NCBI RefSeq assembly: GCF_003550065.1
Contig: NZ_QXDC01000005.1
Location: forward strand, 124,001 to 188,000
DNA: 64,000 bases
Source: Hephaestia caeni
Lineage (GTDB): Bacteria > Pseudomonadota > Alphaproteobacteria > Sphingomonadales > Sphingomonadaceae
Direction of reading: 5' to 3'
A program made the position numbers and the translations under genes. The notes beneath the pieces were generated by a model. It did no database searches. It saw nothing but the letters and a program-made list of their open reading frames with translations, and had not been told where the DNA came from. Numbering within the stretch: the stretch's first letter is position 1; the number at the start of each line of letters is the position of its first letter. Shown here in pieces: positions 36,506 through 44,334 of this stretch.

Positions 36506-37513
36506 ATGCGCGTCGTCTCGGGCATCCAGCCCACCGGAAACCTTCATCTCGGCAATTATCTGGGCGCGATCAAGCAATGGGTGGCGATGCAGGATGATGT
36601 CGCGAAGGCCGGCGGCGACTGCCTGTTCTTCCTCGCCGATCTCCACGCGCTGACGGTCGCGATCGATCCGAAGGAACTCGCCGCCAACACGATCGAAATG
36701 GCCGCCGCGCTGCTCGCGGCCGGGATCGATCCCGAAAAGGCGATCCTGTTCAACCAGGCGCGCGTCGCCGCCCACGCCGAATTGTGCTGGATCCTCCAGG
36801 GCACGGCACGAATGGGCTGGCTCAACCGGATGACGCAGTGGAAGGACAAGGCCGGCAAGAACCGCGACGGCCAGAGCGCCGGGCTGTTCACCTATCCGGT
36901 GCTGATGGCCGCCGACGTGCTCGTCTACAAGACCACGCATGTGCCGGTGGGCGAGGACCAGAAGCAGCATCTCGAATTCGCGCGTGATGTGGCGGCGAAG
37001 TTCAACACCGATTTCGGGGTCGATCTGTTCGTGCTGCCCGAGCCTTTGGTATCGACCGCCGCGCCCCGGATCATGAGCTTGCGTGACGGCAGCGCCAAGA
37101 TGTCCAAATCCGATCCGTCCGAGATGTCGCGCATCCACCTGACCGACAGCGACGACGCGATCGCTCAGAAATTCCGCAAGGCGCGCACCGATGCCGAGCC
37201 GCTGCCCGACACCGTCGCCGCGCTCGCCGAGCGGCCGGAGGCGAAGAACCTCGTCACGATCTACGCCGCGCTCGCCGGCAAAACCCCCGACGCGGTGGTC
37301 GCCGAGTTCGCCGGCCAGGGTTTCGGCAGCTTCAAGCCCACGCTCGCCGATCTCGCGATCGCGACGCTGGGGCCGATTCGCGACCGGCTGACGCGGCTGC
37401 TCGACGACCGCGGTGCCGTTGCCCAAATCCTCGCGCGCGGCGGCGACCGTGCCGCCACGCTGGCCAACCCCACGCTCGCCGAGGCGCAGGCGGCCGTCGG
37501 GCTCCAGGTGTGA
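36506..37513 (+). CDS. trpS: Tryptophanyl-tRNA synthetase
   Basis: The 335-residue class I synthetase charges tRNA-Trp. The HIGH-type motif is GNLHLGNYLG, the second signature is KMSKSDPSE and the N terminus VVSGIQPTGNLHLG is characteristic. ATG at 36506 follows CAGGGAA at 36494-36500. It ends 14 bases before a long hairpin repeat (37527-37608) that may serve as its terminator. Length and motifs are normal for bacteria. Confidence 0.97.
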   Translation: MRVVSGIQPTGNLHLGNYLGAIKQWVAMQDDVAKAGGDCLFFLADLHALTVAIDPKELAANTIEMAAALLAAGIDPEKAILFNQARVAAHAELCWILQGTARMGWLNRMTQWKDKAGKNRDGQSAGLFTYPVLMAADVLVYKTTHVPVGEDQKQHLEFARDVAAKFNTDFGVDLFVLPEPLVSTAAPRIMSLRDGSAKMSKSDPSEMSRIHLTDSDDAIAQKFRKARTDAEPLPDTVAALAERPEAKNLVTIYAALAGKTPDAVVAEFAGQGFGSFKPTLADLAIATLGPIRDRLTRLLDDRGAVAQILARGGDRAATLANPTLAEAQAAVGLQV

Positions 37514-37526
37514 GGGTATCATTTGT

Positions 37527-37608
37527 ACCGCACCGGCCCACTCCCCCAACCGGCCACCCAACGCCAGTATCCTATGGGTGGCCGGGTGGGGGAGTGGGCC
37601 GGTGCGGC
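37527..37608. repeat. Family A palindromic repeat, copy A2 (uninterrupted)
   Basis: Left arm 37527-37560 and right arm 37575-37608 pair at 32 of 34 bases around the loop ACGCCAGTATCCTA (37561-37574). Its inner arm, CCGGCCACCCA, differs from copies A1 and A4 and the changes are matched on the other side. It lies just after trpS, so it could act as a terminator, though without a T-run. Confidence 0.82.
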
Positions 37609-37718
37609 GCACGACAAAGCGTGCTATCACCGCGTTCAAGCGCTATTCATGGCGCCGGGGTTATGGTCGCCACATGGATGACCGTCTCGAAATTGCTCGG
37701 GGGAAGGGTTTGTATCCG

Positions 37719-38327
37719 ATGAAGAAATCGCTTTTCCTCGCCGCAGGCGCCGCATTGCTCGCGCTTTCGGGCTGCGCCACGCCCTTCAACGCGCGCGTTT
37801 CGCGCTTCTCGCAGCTTTCGGTGCCCACGGGGCAGACGTTCGTCGTCCAGTCGCGCGATCCGCGGCTCCAGGGCGGGATCGAGTTCGGCCAGTATGCGCA
37901 ACTCGTCTCGGCCAATCTGGTCCGTGAAGGCTATCGCCCGGCAACCGACCCCGCGCAGGCCGATCTCGTCGTCAACATGGGCTATCATGTCGATACCGGC
38001 CGCGAGAAAGTGGTGAGCGATCTGATCGGCGGCCCCAATCGCTACGGCTGGGGCTGGCCCTGGTATCGCCGCTCCTATTTCTACGGCTTCCACGATCCGT
38101 TCTATGACAATGACGTGTCGAGCTACACCGTCTACACCAGCGAGCTTGATCTCGATATCGAGCAGACGGCGACCGGCGAGCGCGTGTTCGAAGGCACCGC
38201 CCGCGCGCAATCGCGCACCGATCGGCTCCAGCGGATCGTGCCCAATCTGGTCGAGGCGATGTTCACCGGCTTCCCCGGCAATTCGGGCGAAACCGTCAAG
38301 ATCACGATCGCGCCCGAACGGGGCTGA
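37719..38327 (+). CDS. DUF4136 outer-membrane lipoprotein
   Basis: The 202-residue protein has a lipoprotein signal with lipobox LALSGC (Cys near residue 20). A DUF4136 domain follows, with VQSRDPRLQGGIEFGQYAQL, an aromatic stretch, WGWPWYRRSYFYGFHDPFYD, and SELDLDIEQTATGERVFEGTA. Family members are common in proteobacterial outer membranes; function unknown. ATG at 37719 follows GGGGGAAGG at 37699-37707, so the longer frame upstream is not coding. Confidence 0.85.
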   Translation: MKKSLFLAAGAALLALSGCATPFNARVSRFSQLSVPTGQTFVVQSRDPRLQGGIEFGQYAQLVSANLVREGYRPATDPAQADLVVNMGYHVDTGREKVVSDLIGGPNRYGWGWPWYRRSYFYGFHDPFYDNDVSSYTVYTSELDLDIEQTATGERVFEGTARAQSRTDRLQRIVPNLVEAMFTGFPGNSGETVKITIAPERG

Positions 38328-38336
38328 CGTTCCTTC

Positions 38337-38479
38337 ACGTCACCCCGGCTTGTTCCGGGGGCCAACGTGTCTCCGCTCGCCTATGCGGCATCGTCACCCC
38401 GGACTTGTTCCGGGGTCCAACCCGCCTCAAGCGCCAGTGTTTGTGGATGGTTGGATGCCGGAACAAGTCCGGCATGACG
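38337..38479. repeat. Family B palindromic repeats (one partial, one 88-bp copy)
   Basis: CGTCACCCCGGCTTGTTCC starts a partial copy at 38337. The full copy, 38392-38479, opens CGTCACCCCGGACTTGTTCC and closes with GGAACAAGTCCGGCATGACG. It closely matches the repeat at 56914-57001, including the middle CAAGCGCCAG and GGATGGTTGGATGCCGG. It lies between the converging ends of the DUF4136 lipoprotein and dnaA. No gene is visible in 38328-38505. Confidence 0.8.
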
Positions 38480-38505
38480 GGTGTGCAGAAAGGCGAGTGG
38501 CTCCG

Positions 38506-39873
38506 TCAGCCTTCGAGCTGATGCATCAACTGGCGCACCGCGCCGTCGACATCGCGATCGCTGTCGCGCAGTTCCTCGATGCGGCGGACCGCGTGGATCA
38601 CGGTCGAATGGTCGCGCCCGCCGAACTTGCGGCCGATCTCAGGCAGCGATCGCGTCGTCAGCCTTTTGGCGAGATACATCGCGATCTGGCGCGGCCGCGC
38701 CACCACGCGCGCGCGCCGGGCGGAGATCAGCTCGAGCGGCTTCAACGCGAAATGCGCCGATACCGCGCGCTGGATCTCGTCGATCGTGATCCGGCGCTGG
38801 CTGCCGCGCAGCACGTCGCCCAGCGTCGCGACCGCGAAATCGACGTCGATCGTGTCGCCGGTCAGTTGTGCATAAGCGGCGACGCGGTTGAGCGCGCCTT
38901 CAAGCTCGCGGATGTTGGTGGTGATGCGCCCCGCGAGCAGCACGCGCACGTCCTCGGGCACGTCGAGATCGACAAGCTCCGCGCACCGCCGATCGAGGAT
39001 CGCGCGCCTGAGCGCCGGCTCGGGCGCCTTGATATCGGCCACCAGCCCGCCCGCGAGCCGAGACAGGATGCGCGGCTCGACCCCGTCGAGCGCCTGCGGG
39101 CAGCGATCGGCGGTGATGACGATGCGCTTGCCCGCCGCCATGATCTCGTTGATCGTGTGGAAGAATTCTTCCTGCGTCGAATCCTTGCCGGCGATGAATT
39201 GGAGATCGTCGATCAGCAGCAGATCGGCGGCGCGCAGCCGGGCCTTGAACGAGAAAGTGTCGCGCGCGCGCAGCGCCTGCACGAATTCGAACATGAAGCG
39301 TTCGGCCGACATGCAGATCACCGCCGCCTCGGGCACCGCCGCCAGATAGGCGTGGCCGATCGCGTGCATCAGGTGGGTCTTGCCCTGCCCCGTGCCGCTG
39401 TGAAGGAACAGCGGGCTGAACCGCGGCGCGCCCGGCTCGGCAAGCGCTCTCGCGGCGTTGAACGCGACCCGGTTCGACGTATCGACGACGAACCGGTCGA
39501 AGGTCAGCCGCGGATCGAGCGCGGGGGCCGGCGCCCGGACCGCCGCGGGCGCTGTCGCCACCGATGCCGACGCCGCGAGCACCACGGGCTCGGGCGCGGC
39601 GCGCAGCGTCTCGATCGAGACCTGACGCACCGTGGGCACCTGCGCGCGGAATTCCTGGAACAGCCGCTCGGCATAGTGGCTGCGCACCCAGTTGGTCATG
39701 AACGGCGAAGGCAGGCTCAGCCGGACGACATCGGCCTCGGCCGAATCGATCAGCGCCATCGGCTTGAGCCACTGATCGAACAGCCGCGCCCCTGCCGATT
39801 CGCGAAGGTGAGTGCGAACGGTCTGCCATGCCCTGGCAATCTCGTCGCGCCTTTCCCCCGCTTGCTGCGTCAC
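38506..39873 (-). CDS. dnaA: Chromosomal replication initiator DnaA
   Basis: The 455-residue protein has the N-terminal DnaB/DiaA-binding domain (ARAWQTVRTHLRESAG), a variable linker rich in Ala/Pro, the AAA+ domain with Walker A GTGQGKTHLMHA, Walker B LLLIDDLQF and the initiator motif region, and the C-terminal DNA-binding helix-turn-helix signature GGRDHSTVIHA. GTG at 39873 is used (GAGAGGGTGG upstream) because the ATG frame above it is not conserved. It starts initiation by melting oriC. Adjacent rpsT is a conserved alphaproteobacterial neighbour. Confidence 0.97.
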   Translation of the reverse strand: MTQQAGERRDEIARAWQTVRTHLRESAGARLFDQWLKPMALIDSAEADVVRLSLPSPFMTNWVRSHYAERLFQEFRAQVPTVRQVSIETLRAAPEPVVLAASASVATAPAAVRAPAPALDPRLTFDRFVVDTSNRVAFNAARALAEPGAPRFSPLFLHSGTGQGKTHLMHAIGHAYLAAVPEAAVICMSAERFMFEFVQALRARDTFSFKARLRAADLLLIDDLQFIAGKDSTQEEFFHTINEIMAAGKRIVITADRCPQALDGVEPRILSRLAGGLVADIKAPEPALRRAILDRRCAELVDLDVPEDVRVLLAGRITTNIRELEGALNRVAAYAQLTGDTIDVDFAVATLGDVLRGSQRRITIDEIQRAVSAHFALKPLELISARRARVVARPRQIAMYLAKRLTTRSLPEIGRKFGGRDHSTVIHAVRRIEELRDSDRDVDGAVRQLMHQLEG

Positions 39874-40235
39874 TATGCCACCCTCTCGTGTTACCGCGCC
39901 TGTCACGCCCCAGACGGCGCCTGTCACCCGGCACAGCCCGCCCGCAGCCAGAATCACCCTCCGGCTGTATCAGCGACGCTGTCCCTTGACCCGCGACGAT
40001 GATCATCGCCGCAGAAGGATGGTGTAGGGACAGCCGGACGAGTCGATCAAGACCCCGAACCGTCTCGGAACTGAAATAATCCGATTGACTCGGCGCTAGC
40101 CTCGGAAACCCGTCGAAAAAATGATAACCATCTGAATTCGGGATCGTTTCGCCCGGAGTGGGGAAATCCAGGGTCCGCGAATCGTGGAGAGACCTAGGGT
40201 TGCGGCTTCGCCCCCCGATCGTCGCGCCACGATAC
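39874..40235. other. Non-coding gap upstream of dnaA
   Basis: This 362-base stretch between dnaA and the rpsT terminator carries no convincing gene. It should hold the dnaA promoter on the minus strand. There is an AT-richer patch near 40066-40140 (GAACTGAAATAATCCG and GAAAAAATGATAACCATC), but I see no TTATNCACA DnaA box, so it does not read as an origin. Confidence 0.6.
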
Positions 40236-40271
40236 GAAAAAAGCCCACCGGTGCGGGGGCACCAGCGGGCT
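40236..40271 (-). terminator. Rho-independent terminator of rpsT
   Basis: On the minus strand, AGCCCGCTGGTGC (complement of 40259-40271) pairs with GCACCGGTGGGCT (complement of 40242-40254) across a short loop, followed by a run of six T (40236-40241 are A or G-A on the plus strand). It starts 25 bases after the rpsT stop. Confidence 0.85.
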
Positions 40272-40295
40272 CGTCATCATCGAAGCGGGCGCGCG

Positions 40296-40559
40296 TCAGG
40301 CGAGCGCGGACAACCGCTTGGTCAGTCGGGAGAATTTGCGCGAGGCGGTGTTCTTGTGGAGCACGCCGCGGGCGACGCCACGCTGCAATTCGGGCTGCGC
40401 CTGCGCCAGCGCGGTGGCGGCGGCGTCCTTGTCGCCCGCTTCCAGCGCCGCCTCGACCTTCTTGACGAAGGTACGGATGCGGCCGACGCGGTTGGTGTTG
40501 ATCTCCGCGCGACGGTTGTTCCGCCGGATGCGCTTCTTCGCCTGTGGCGTGTTCGCCAT
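40296..40559 (-). CDS. rpsT: 30S ribosomal protein S20
   Basis: The 87-residue basic protein opens with MANTPQAKKRIRRNNRR and has the expected alpha-helical bundle sequence (GVARGVLHKNTASRKFSRL). It binds 16S rRNA early in small-subunit assembly. ATG at 40559 is clear. It is followed by a strong terminator, and its position next to dnaA is the standard alphaproteobacterial arrangement. Confidence 0.98.
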   Translation of the reverse strand: MANTPQAKKRIRRNNRRAEINTNRVGRIRTFVKKVEAALEAGDKDAAATALAQAQPELQRGVARGVLHKNTASRKFSRLTKRLSALA

Positions 40560-40692
40560 GCCTGTCCTCGAATATGCTCAATGAAAAAGGGCGCTGGGAA
40601 CCGGTCCCGCCGCCCTCGGAAGGCTGGCCCCTTACCGATTTGGGGTGCCCCGGTCAACCTGAAACCGGGATTCCGGCAGACTGAATTCGTTC

Positions 40693-40893
40693 GCGGCACC
40701 GGCCCACTCCCCCACCCGGCCACCCATAGGATACTGCCGTTGGGTGGCCGGGTGGGGGTGCAACCCCGTAAAGTAATACTTTGCGGGGACCCCGTGGGGG
40801 AGTGGACGGAAGCGCCCAAGGTTCCGGCGATGCGTAGCATCGTTGGAATGGCGCTGGAGGGCGGTGCCGCTGCCACACAAGTGGATCAAACTC
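40693..40893. repeat. Family A palindromic repeat, copy A3 (with nested module)
   Basis: Left arm 40693-40726 pairs with a right arm split into 40741-40758 and 40795-40809. The split holds a 36-base nested module, 40759-40794, related to the one in copy A1 but here in the other arm, so the whole copy is inverted relative to A1. The loop TAGGATACTGCCGT (40727-40740) is the reverse complement of the A2 loop apart from one base. A flank at about 40873-40885 (AGTGGATCAAACT) is the inverted form of the left flank of A1, ending right at mutM. Two other small palindromes, such as GATGCGTAGCATC near 40829, lie between. Confidence 0.78.
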
Positions 40894-41705
40894 TAACGCT
40901 GACAGACGGGACACCAGAAGGTCGAGCGCCCACCCTCGGTCTGCCGCCGCACCGGCGCGCCACAGTCGCATGCTTCGCCCTCGCGGCCATAGACGCGCCA
41001 CTCCTTGGAGAAATAGCCGAGTTCGCCATCGGGCCGCACATAATCGCGCAGGCTCGATCCGCCCGCCGCGATCGCCGCCGTCAGCACCGCGCGAATCGCC
41101 TCGACCAGCCGCGCGAGCCGCACCATCGAAATCCGTCCGCCCGCGCGCGACGGCGCGATCCCCGCCATGTGGAGCGCCTCGCAGACATAGATATTGCCCA
41201 GCCCCGCCACCGTTCGCTGATCGAGCAGCAGCGCCTTGATCGGCGCGCGCCGTCCCGCGAGCGCCGCGTGCAGCGCGGCGGCGGTGAAATCGGGGCCGAG
41301 CGGCTCCGGCCCCATCGCCGCGAACGGCGGATACGAATCGAGCGCATCGCTTGCGACGAGATCGAGCGATCCGAATCGCCGCGGATCGTTGAGCGCGAGC
41401 CGGTGCCCCGCCCCGGTCTCGATCAGCACATGATCGTGCGCCAGCACTTCGGCCGGGTCGATTCGCCAGCGCCCCGACATGCCGAGATGGAAGATCAGCG
41501 TATCGCCGCGATCGGTATCGATCAGCCCGTATTTGGCGCGCCGCCCGAGTCGCGTCACCACCGCGCCGGTCAGCCGCTGCCCCAGATCGACCGGGATCGC
41601 GCGCCGCAGATCGGCCCGCCGCGCCTGGATGCGCGCGATTCGTTGCCCTTCGAGCACGGGGCGCAGGCCACAGACGGTGGTTTCGACTTCGGGAAGCTCG
41701 GGCAT
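40893..41705 (-). CDS. mutM: Formamidopyrimidine-DNA glycosylase MutM
   Basis: The 270-residue DNA repair enzyme excises oxidised purines such as 8-oxoguanine. The N-terminal catalytic proline and Glu are in MPELPEVETT, followed by the conserved lysine loop (RRAKYG) and the helix-two-turn-helix region (LLLDQRTVAGLGNIYVCEAL). The C-terminal zinc finger reads ACDCGAPVRR, then TFWCPVCQR, so the first knuckle is CxC rather than the usual CxxC; I think this short form occurs in relatives but cannot confirm. ATG at 41705 is the only sensible start. Confidence 0.96.
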   Translation of the reverse strand: MPELPEVETTVCGLRPVLEGQRIARIQARRADLRRAIPVDLGQRLTGAVVTRLGRRAKYGLIDTDRGDTLIFHLGMSGRWRIDPAEVLAHDHVLIETGAGHRLALNDPRRFGSLDLVASDALDSYPPFAAMGPEPLGPDFTAAALHAALAGRRAPIKALLLDQRTVAGLGNIYVCEALHMAGIAPSRAGGRISMVRLARLVEAIRAVLTAAIAAGGSSLRDYVRPDGELGYFSKEWRVYGREGEACDCGAPVRRQTEGGRSTFWCPVCQR

Positions 41706-41722
41706 TGATGATCCGTCAGGTG

Positions 41723-41806
41723 CCGCACCCGGCCCGCTCCCCCACCCCGCCTCCCATTCAGTATGCGGCACGTGGGAGGCAGGGTGGGGGAGCGGGCCGG
41801 GGCCGC
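41723..41806. repeat. Family A palindromic repeat, copy A4 (uninterrupted)
   Basis: Left arm 41723-41756 and right arm 41773-41806 pair over most of 34 bases around the loop TTCAGTATGCGGCACG (41757-41772). The arms resemble A1 (CGCCTCCCA / TGGGAGGC). It fills most of the 165-base divergent gap between mutM and ubiE, leaving little space for a conventional promoter on each side. Confidence 0.82.
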
Positions 41807-41870
41807 GATCGATGAATAATCCAGCTAGGATGCGTTTGCTCCCCCCACAAGCCTTGGCTACACGCCGCAC

Positions 41871-42602
41871 ATGACCGAGACCGTGTCCTTCGGCTACGCC
41901 GACGTAGCCCCTGAGGAGAAGACCGCCCGCGTCGGCGGCGTCTTCACTAGCGTCGCCCGCAGCTATGATCTGATGAACGACGCCATGTCGGGGGGCATGC
42001 ACCGGCTGTGGAAGGATCGCTTCGTGCGCCGGGTGAAGCCGCGCGCCGGCGAGCAGATTCTCGATATGGCCGGCGGCACCGGCGACATCGCCTTCCGGCT
42101 CGCCAAATCGGGCGCCGCCGTCACCGTCGCGGACATCAACCCGGCGATGCTCGAGGTCGGCGTGGATCGCGCGCAGCAACGCGGGATCGATGGGCTGGTC
42201 TGGACCGAGGCCAATGCCGAGACGCTCCTGTTCCCCAACCGCTTCTTCGACGCCTATACGATCGCGTTCGGGATCAGGAACGTCACCGACATTCCCGCCG
42301 CGCTGCGTGAGGCGCACCGCGTGCTCAAGCGCGGCGGGCGCTTCTTCTGCCTCGAATTCTCGACCACCTTGTGGCCCGGCTTCGCGCAGGTCTACGACGC
42401 CTATTCGCACAGGATCGTCCCCAAGGTCGGCAAGCTGCTCGCGCATGACGAAGACAGCTATCGTTACCTGATCGAATCGATCCGCCGCTTCCCCGATATG
42501 CCGACCTTCGAACGCATGATCGCCGACGCCGGGTTCGTGAACACGCACGTCGAGCCGATGCTCGGCGGGCTGGTGGCGATCCATTCGGGGTGGAAGATTT
42601 GA
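41871..42602 (+). CDS. ubiE: Ubiquinone/menaquinone methyltransferase UbiE
   Basis: The 243-residue SAM-dependent C-methyltransferase acts in ubiquinone synthesis. Motif I is ILDMAGGTGDIAFRL, and FGIRNVTDIPAALREAHRVL and GRFFCLEFS are family signatures. ATG at 41871 follows the family A repeat, with no strong Shine-Dalgarno. It is read with ubiB downstream after a 180-base gap that contains a palindromic repeat. Confidence 0.97.
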   Translation: MTETVSFGYADVAPEEKTARVGGVFTSVARSYDLMNDAMSGGMHRLWKDRFVRRVKPRAGEQILDMAGGTGDIAFRLAKSGAAVTVADINPAMLEVGVDRAQQRGIDGLVWTEANAETLLFPNRFFDAYTIAFGIRNVTDIPAALREAHRVLKRGGRFFCLEFSTTLWPGFAQVYDAYSHRIVPKVGKLLAHDEDSYRYLIESIRRFPDMPTFERMIADAGFVNTHVEPMLGGLVAIHSGWKI

Positions 42603-42610
42603 ACTTGGTC

Positions 42611-42768
42611 GCGCAAAGGCACAGAGGCGCAGAGGGGTGTCGCCCGTGGCGTGCCCAGCCGCGCCAGCGGCCTTCCTCCTCACGGTCAGTCAAGAAAGTT
42701 GAGATCTCGCTGGCGCGCGACGGCAGGCCCGCAATCGCCCTCTCTGCGCCTCTGCGCCTCTGCGCGAA
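42611..42768. repeat. Family C inverted-repeat element
   Basis: GCGCAAAGGCACAGAGGCGC (42611-42630) starts the left end and CTCTGCGCCTCTGCGCGAAC, its approximate inverse, forms the right end (about 42749-42768). The roughly 158-base unit lies between ubiE and ubiB on the same strand and encodes nothing I can recognise. GCGCAGAGGCGCAGAG-type ends occur widely in proteobacterial genomes, so it is probably a small mobile or structural repeat. Confidence 0.65.
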
Positions 42769-42783
42769 CCCGATTTCTTCCGA

Positions 42784-44331
42784 GTGTCGCGCCCGGTGAC
42801 TCTCCCCGCCGTCCATCTCTGGCGCCTCCTCAAATGGGGCCGCACGCTCGCCCGCCACGGCGCGCTGACAGGAATCGAGCGCGATCCCAACACGCCCGCC
42901 CCGGTGCGACGGCTGGCGCGTGTCGCCCGCTTCGGCGCCCGCGTGCCCAAAGTGCCGCGCTATGCCGACGCGTTCCAGGCGATCGGCCCCGCCGCGATCA
43001 AGCTCGGCCAGACGCTCGCGACCCGGCCCGATCTCGTCGGCGAGGAAGCCGCGAGCGATTTGCTGCGCCTCCAGGACGCGCTGCCCCCCGTTCCCTTCGA
43101 GACGATCCGCGAGGCGATGCGCGCGAGCTTCGGCCGGCCGCTCGAAACGCTGTTCACCGCGATCGATCCGGCCCCGATCGGCGCCGCGTCGATCGCGCAG
43201 GTCCACCGCGCCACCACCACCGACGGCCGCCAGGTCGCAGTCAAGGTGCTGCGCCCGGGGATCGAGAAGGAATTCGCGCGCGACATCGAAACCTACGAAT
43301 GGGCGGCCGCGCAGCTCGAAGCGCAGGGCGGCGAGATCGCCCGGCTGCGCCCGCGCCTCGTCATCGAGACCTTCAAGCGCTGGACCGCGCGCGAACTCGA
43401 TCTGCGCCGCGAGGCCGCCTCGGCGTCCGAACTCGCGCAGATGATGGAGGCTGAGCCGCAATATCACGTCCCCGCGATCGATTGGCAGCGCACCTCGGGG
43501 CGCGTGCTGACGCTCGAATGGATCGACGGTATCAAGCTGTCGAACCGCGAGGCGCTGGTCGCCGCGGGCTACGATCTGTCGGCGCTGGCGGGCACGCTCG
43601 TCCATGCGTTCCTGCGGCAGGCGATCTCGGAAGGCTTCTTCCACGCCGACATGCACCAGGGGAATTTGTTCGCGCTGCCCGGCAACCGGATCGGCGCGAT
43701 CGATTTCGGCATCATGGGCCGGATCGACCGGCGTGCCCGCGTGTGGCTCGCCGAGATTCTCTACGGCCTCATCACCGGCGATTATAAGCGTGTCGCCGAA
43801 ATCCATTTCGAGGCGGGGTACGTGCCCCCGCACCACAATGTCGCCGAATTCGCGACCGCGCTGCGCGCGGTGGGCGAGCCGATGCGCGGGCTGCCCGTCA
43901 AGGATATGTCGATCGGGATGATGCTCGACGGGCTGTTCAATATCACCCGCGATTTCGACATGCAGACCCAGCCGCACCTGCTGCTGCTGCAAAAGACGAT
44001 GGTGATGGTCGAAGGCGTCGCCACCGCGCTCGATCCCGATATCAACCTGTGGGATACCGCCGCGCCGTTCGTGCGCGAATGGATTCGCACCGAATTGGGG
44101 CCGGAAGCCGCGATCGCCGATCGCATCGTCACCGATCTGCGCACGCTGGCGCGGCTCCCCGACCTCATCCGCTCGATCGAGGCGCGCTATCCGCCGCCCG
44201 GCGGCGCGCCGCCCGCCCCGCCGCTGCGCGAGATCGAGGTCGTGCGGATCGGCGGCGGCTGGCGCTATCTCGCGGTCGCGCTGGTGACGGCGGCGATCAG
44301 CATTGGCGCGACCTGGCTGCTGGTCCACTGA
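42784..44331 (+). CDS. ubiB: Ubiquinone biosynthesis kinase-like protein UbiB
   Basis: The 515-residue atypical kinase of the ABC1/ADCK family supports ubiquinone synthesis. The KxGQ motif is in AIKLGQTLATRPDLV, the A-rich nucleotide loop in GAASIAQVHRA, catalytic Lys in VAVKVLRPG, and HADMHQGNLF and DFG follow. A C-terminal membrane helix (AVALVTAAISIGATWLLVH) anchors it. GTG at 42784 is chosen; GTG at 42796 is an equal alternative, and neither has a good Shine-Dalgarno because the family C repeat ends just before. Confidence 0.95.
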   Translation: MSRPVTLPAVHLWRLLKWGRTLARHGALTGIERDPNTPAPVRRLARVARFGARVPKVPRYADAFQAIGPAAIKLGQTLATRPDLVGEEAASDLLRLQDALPPVPFETIREAMRASFGRPLETLFTAIDPAPIGAASIAQVHRATTTDGRQVAVKVLRPGIEKEFARDIETYEWAAAQLEAQGGEIARLRPRLVIETFKRWTARELDLRREAASASELAQMMEAEPQYHVPAIDWQRTSGRVLTLEWIDGIKLSNREALVAAGYDLSALAGTLVHAFLRQAISEGFFHADMHQGNLFALPGNRIGAIDFGIMGRIDRRARVWLAEILYGLITGDYKRVAEIHFEAGYVPPHHNVAEFATALRAVGEPMRGLPVKDMSIGMMLDGLFNITRDFDMQTQPHLLLLQKTMVMVEGVATALDPDINLWDTAAPFVREWIRTELGPEAAIADRIVTDLRTLARLPDLIRSIEARYPPPGGAPPAPPLREIEVVRIGGGWRYLAVALVTAAISIGATWLLVH

Positions 44332-44334
44332 TCG

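Noticed and set aside
37413..37718. Extended N terminus of the DUF4136 lipoprotein
   Set aside because: It would run through trpS and the hairpin repeat; the lipoprotein signal begins at 37719 with a good Shine-Dalgarno.
38867..38875. TTATGCACA, a perfect DnaA box on the minus strand
   Set aside because: It is single and lies inside the dnaA coding region, with no AT-rich unwinding stretch or other boxes; not an origin.
39874..40235. Possible oriC beside dnaA
   Set aside because: No DnaA boxes were found in the gap. Alphaproteobacterial origins often lie elsewhere, near hemE or parAB.
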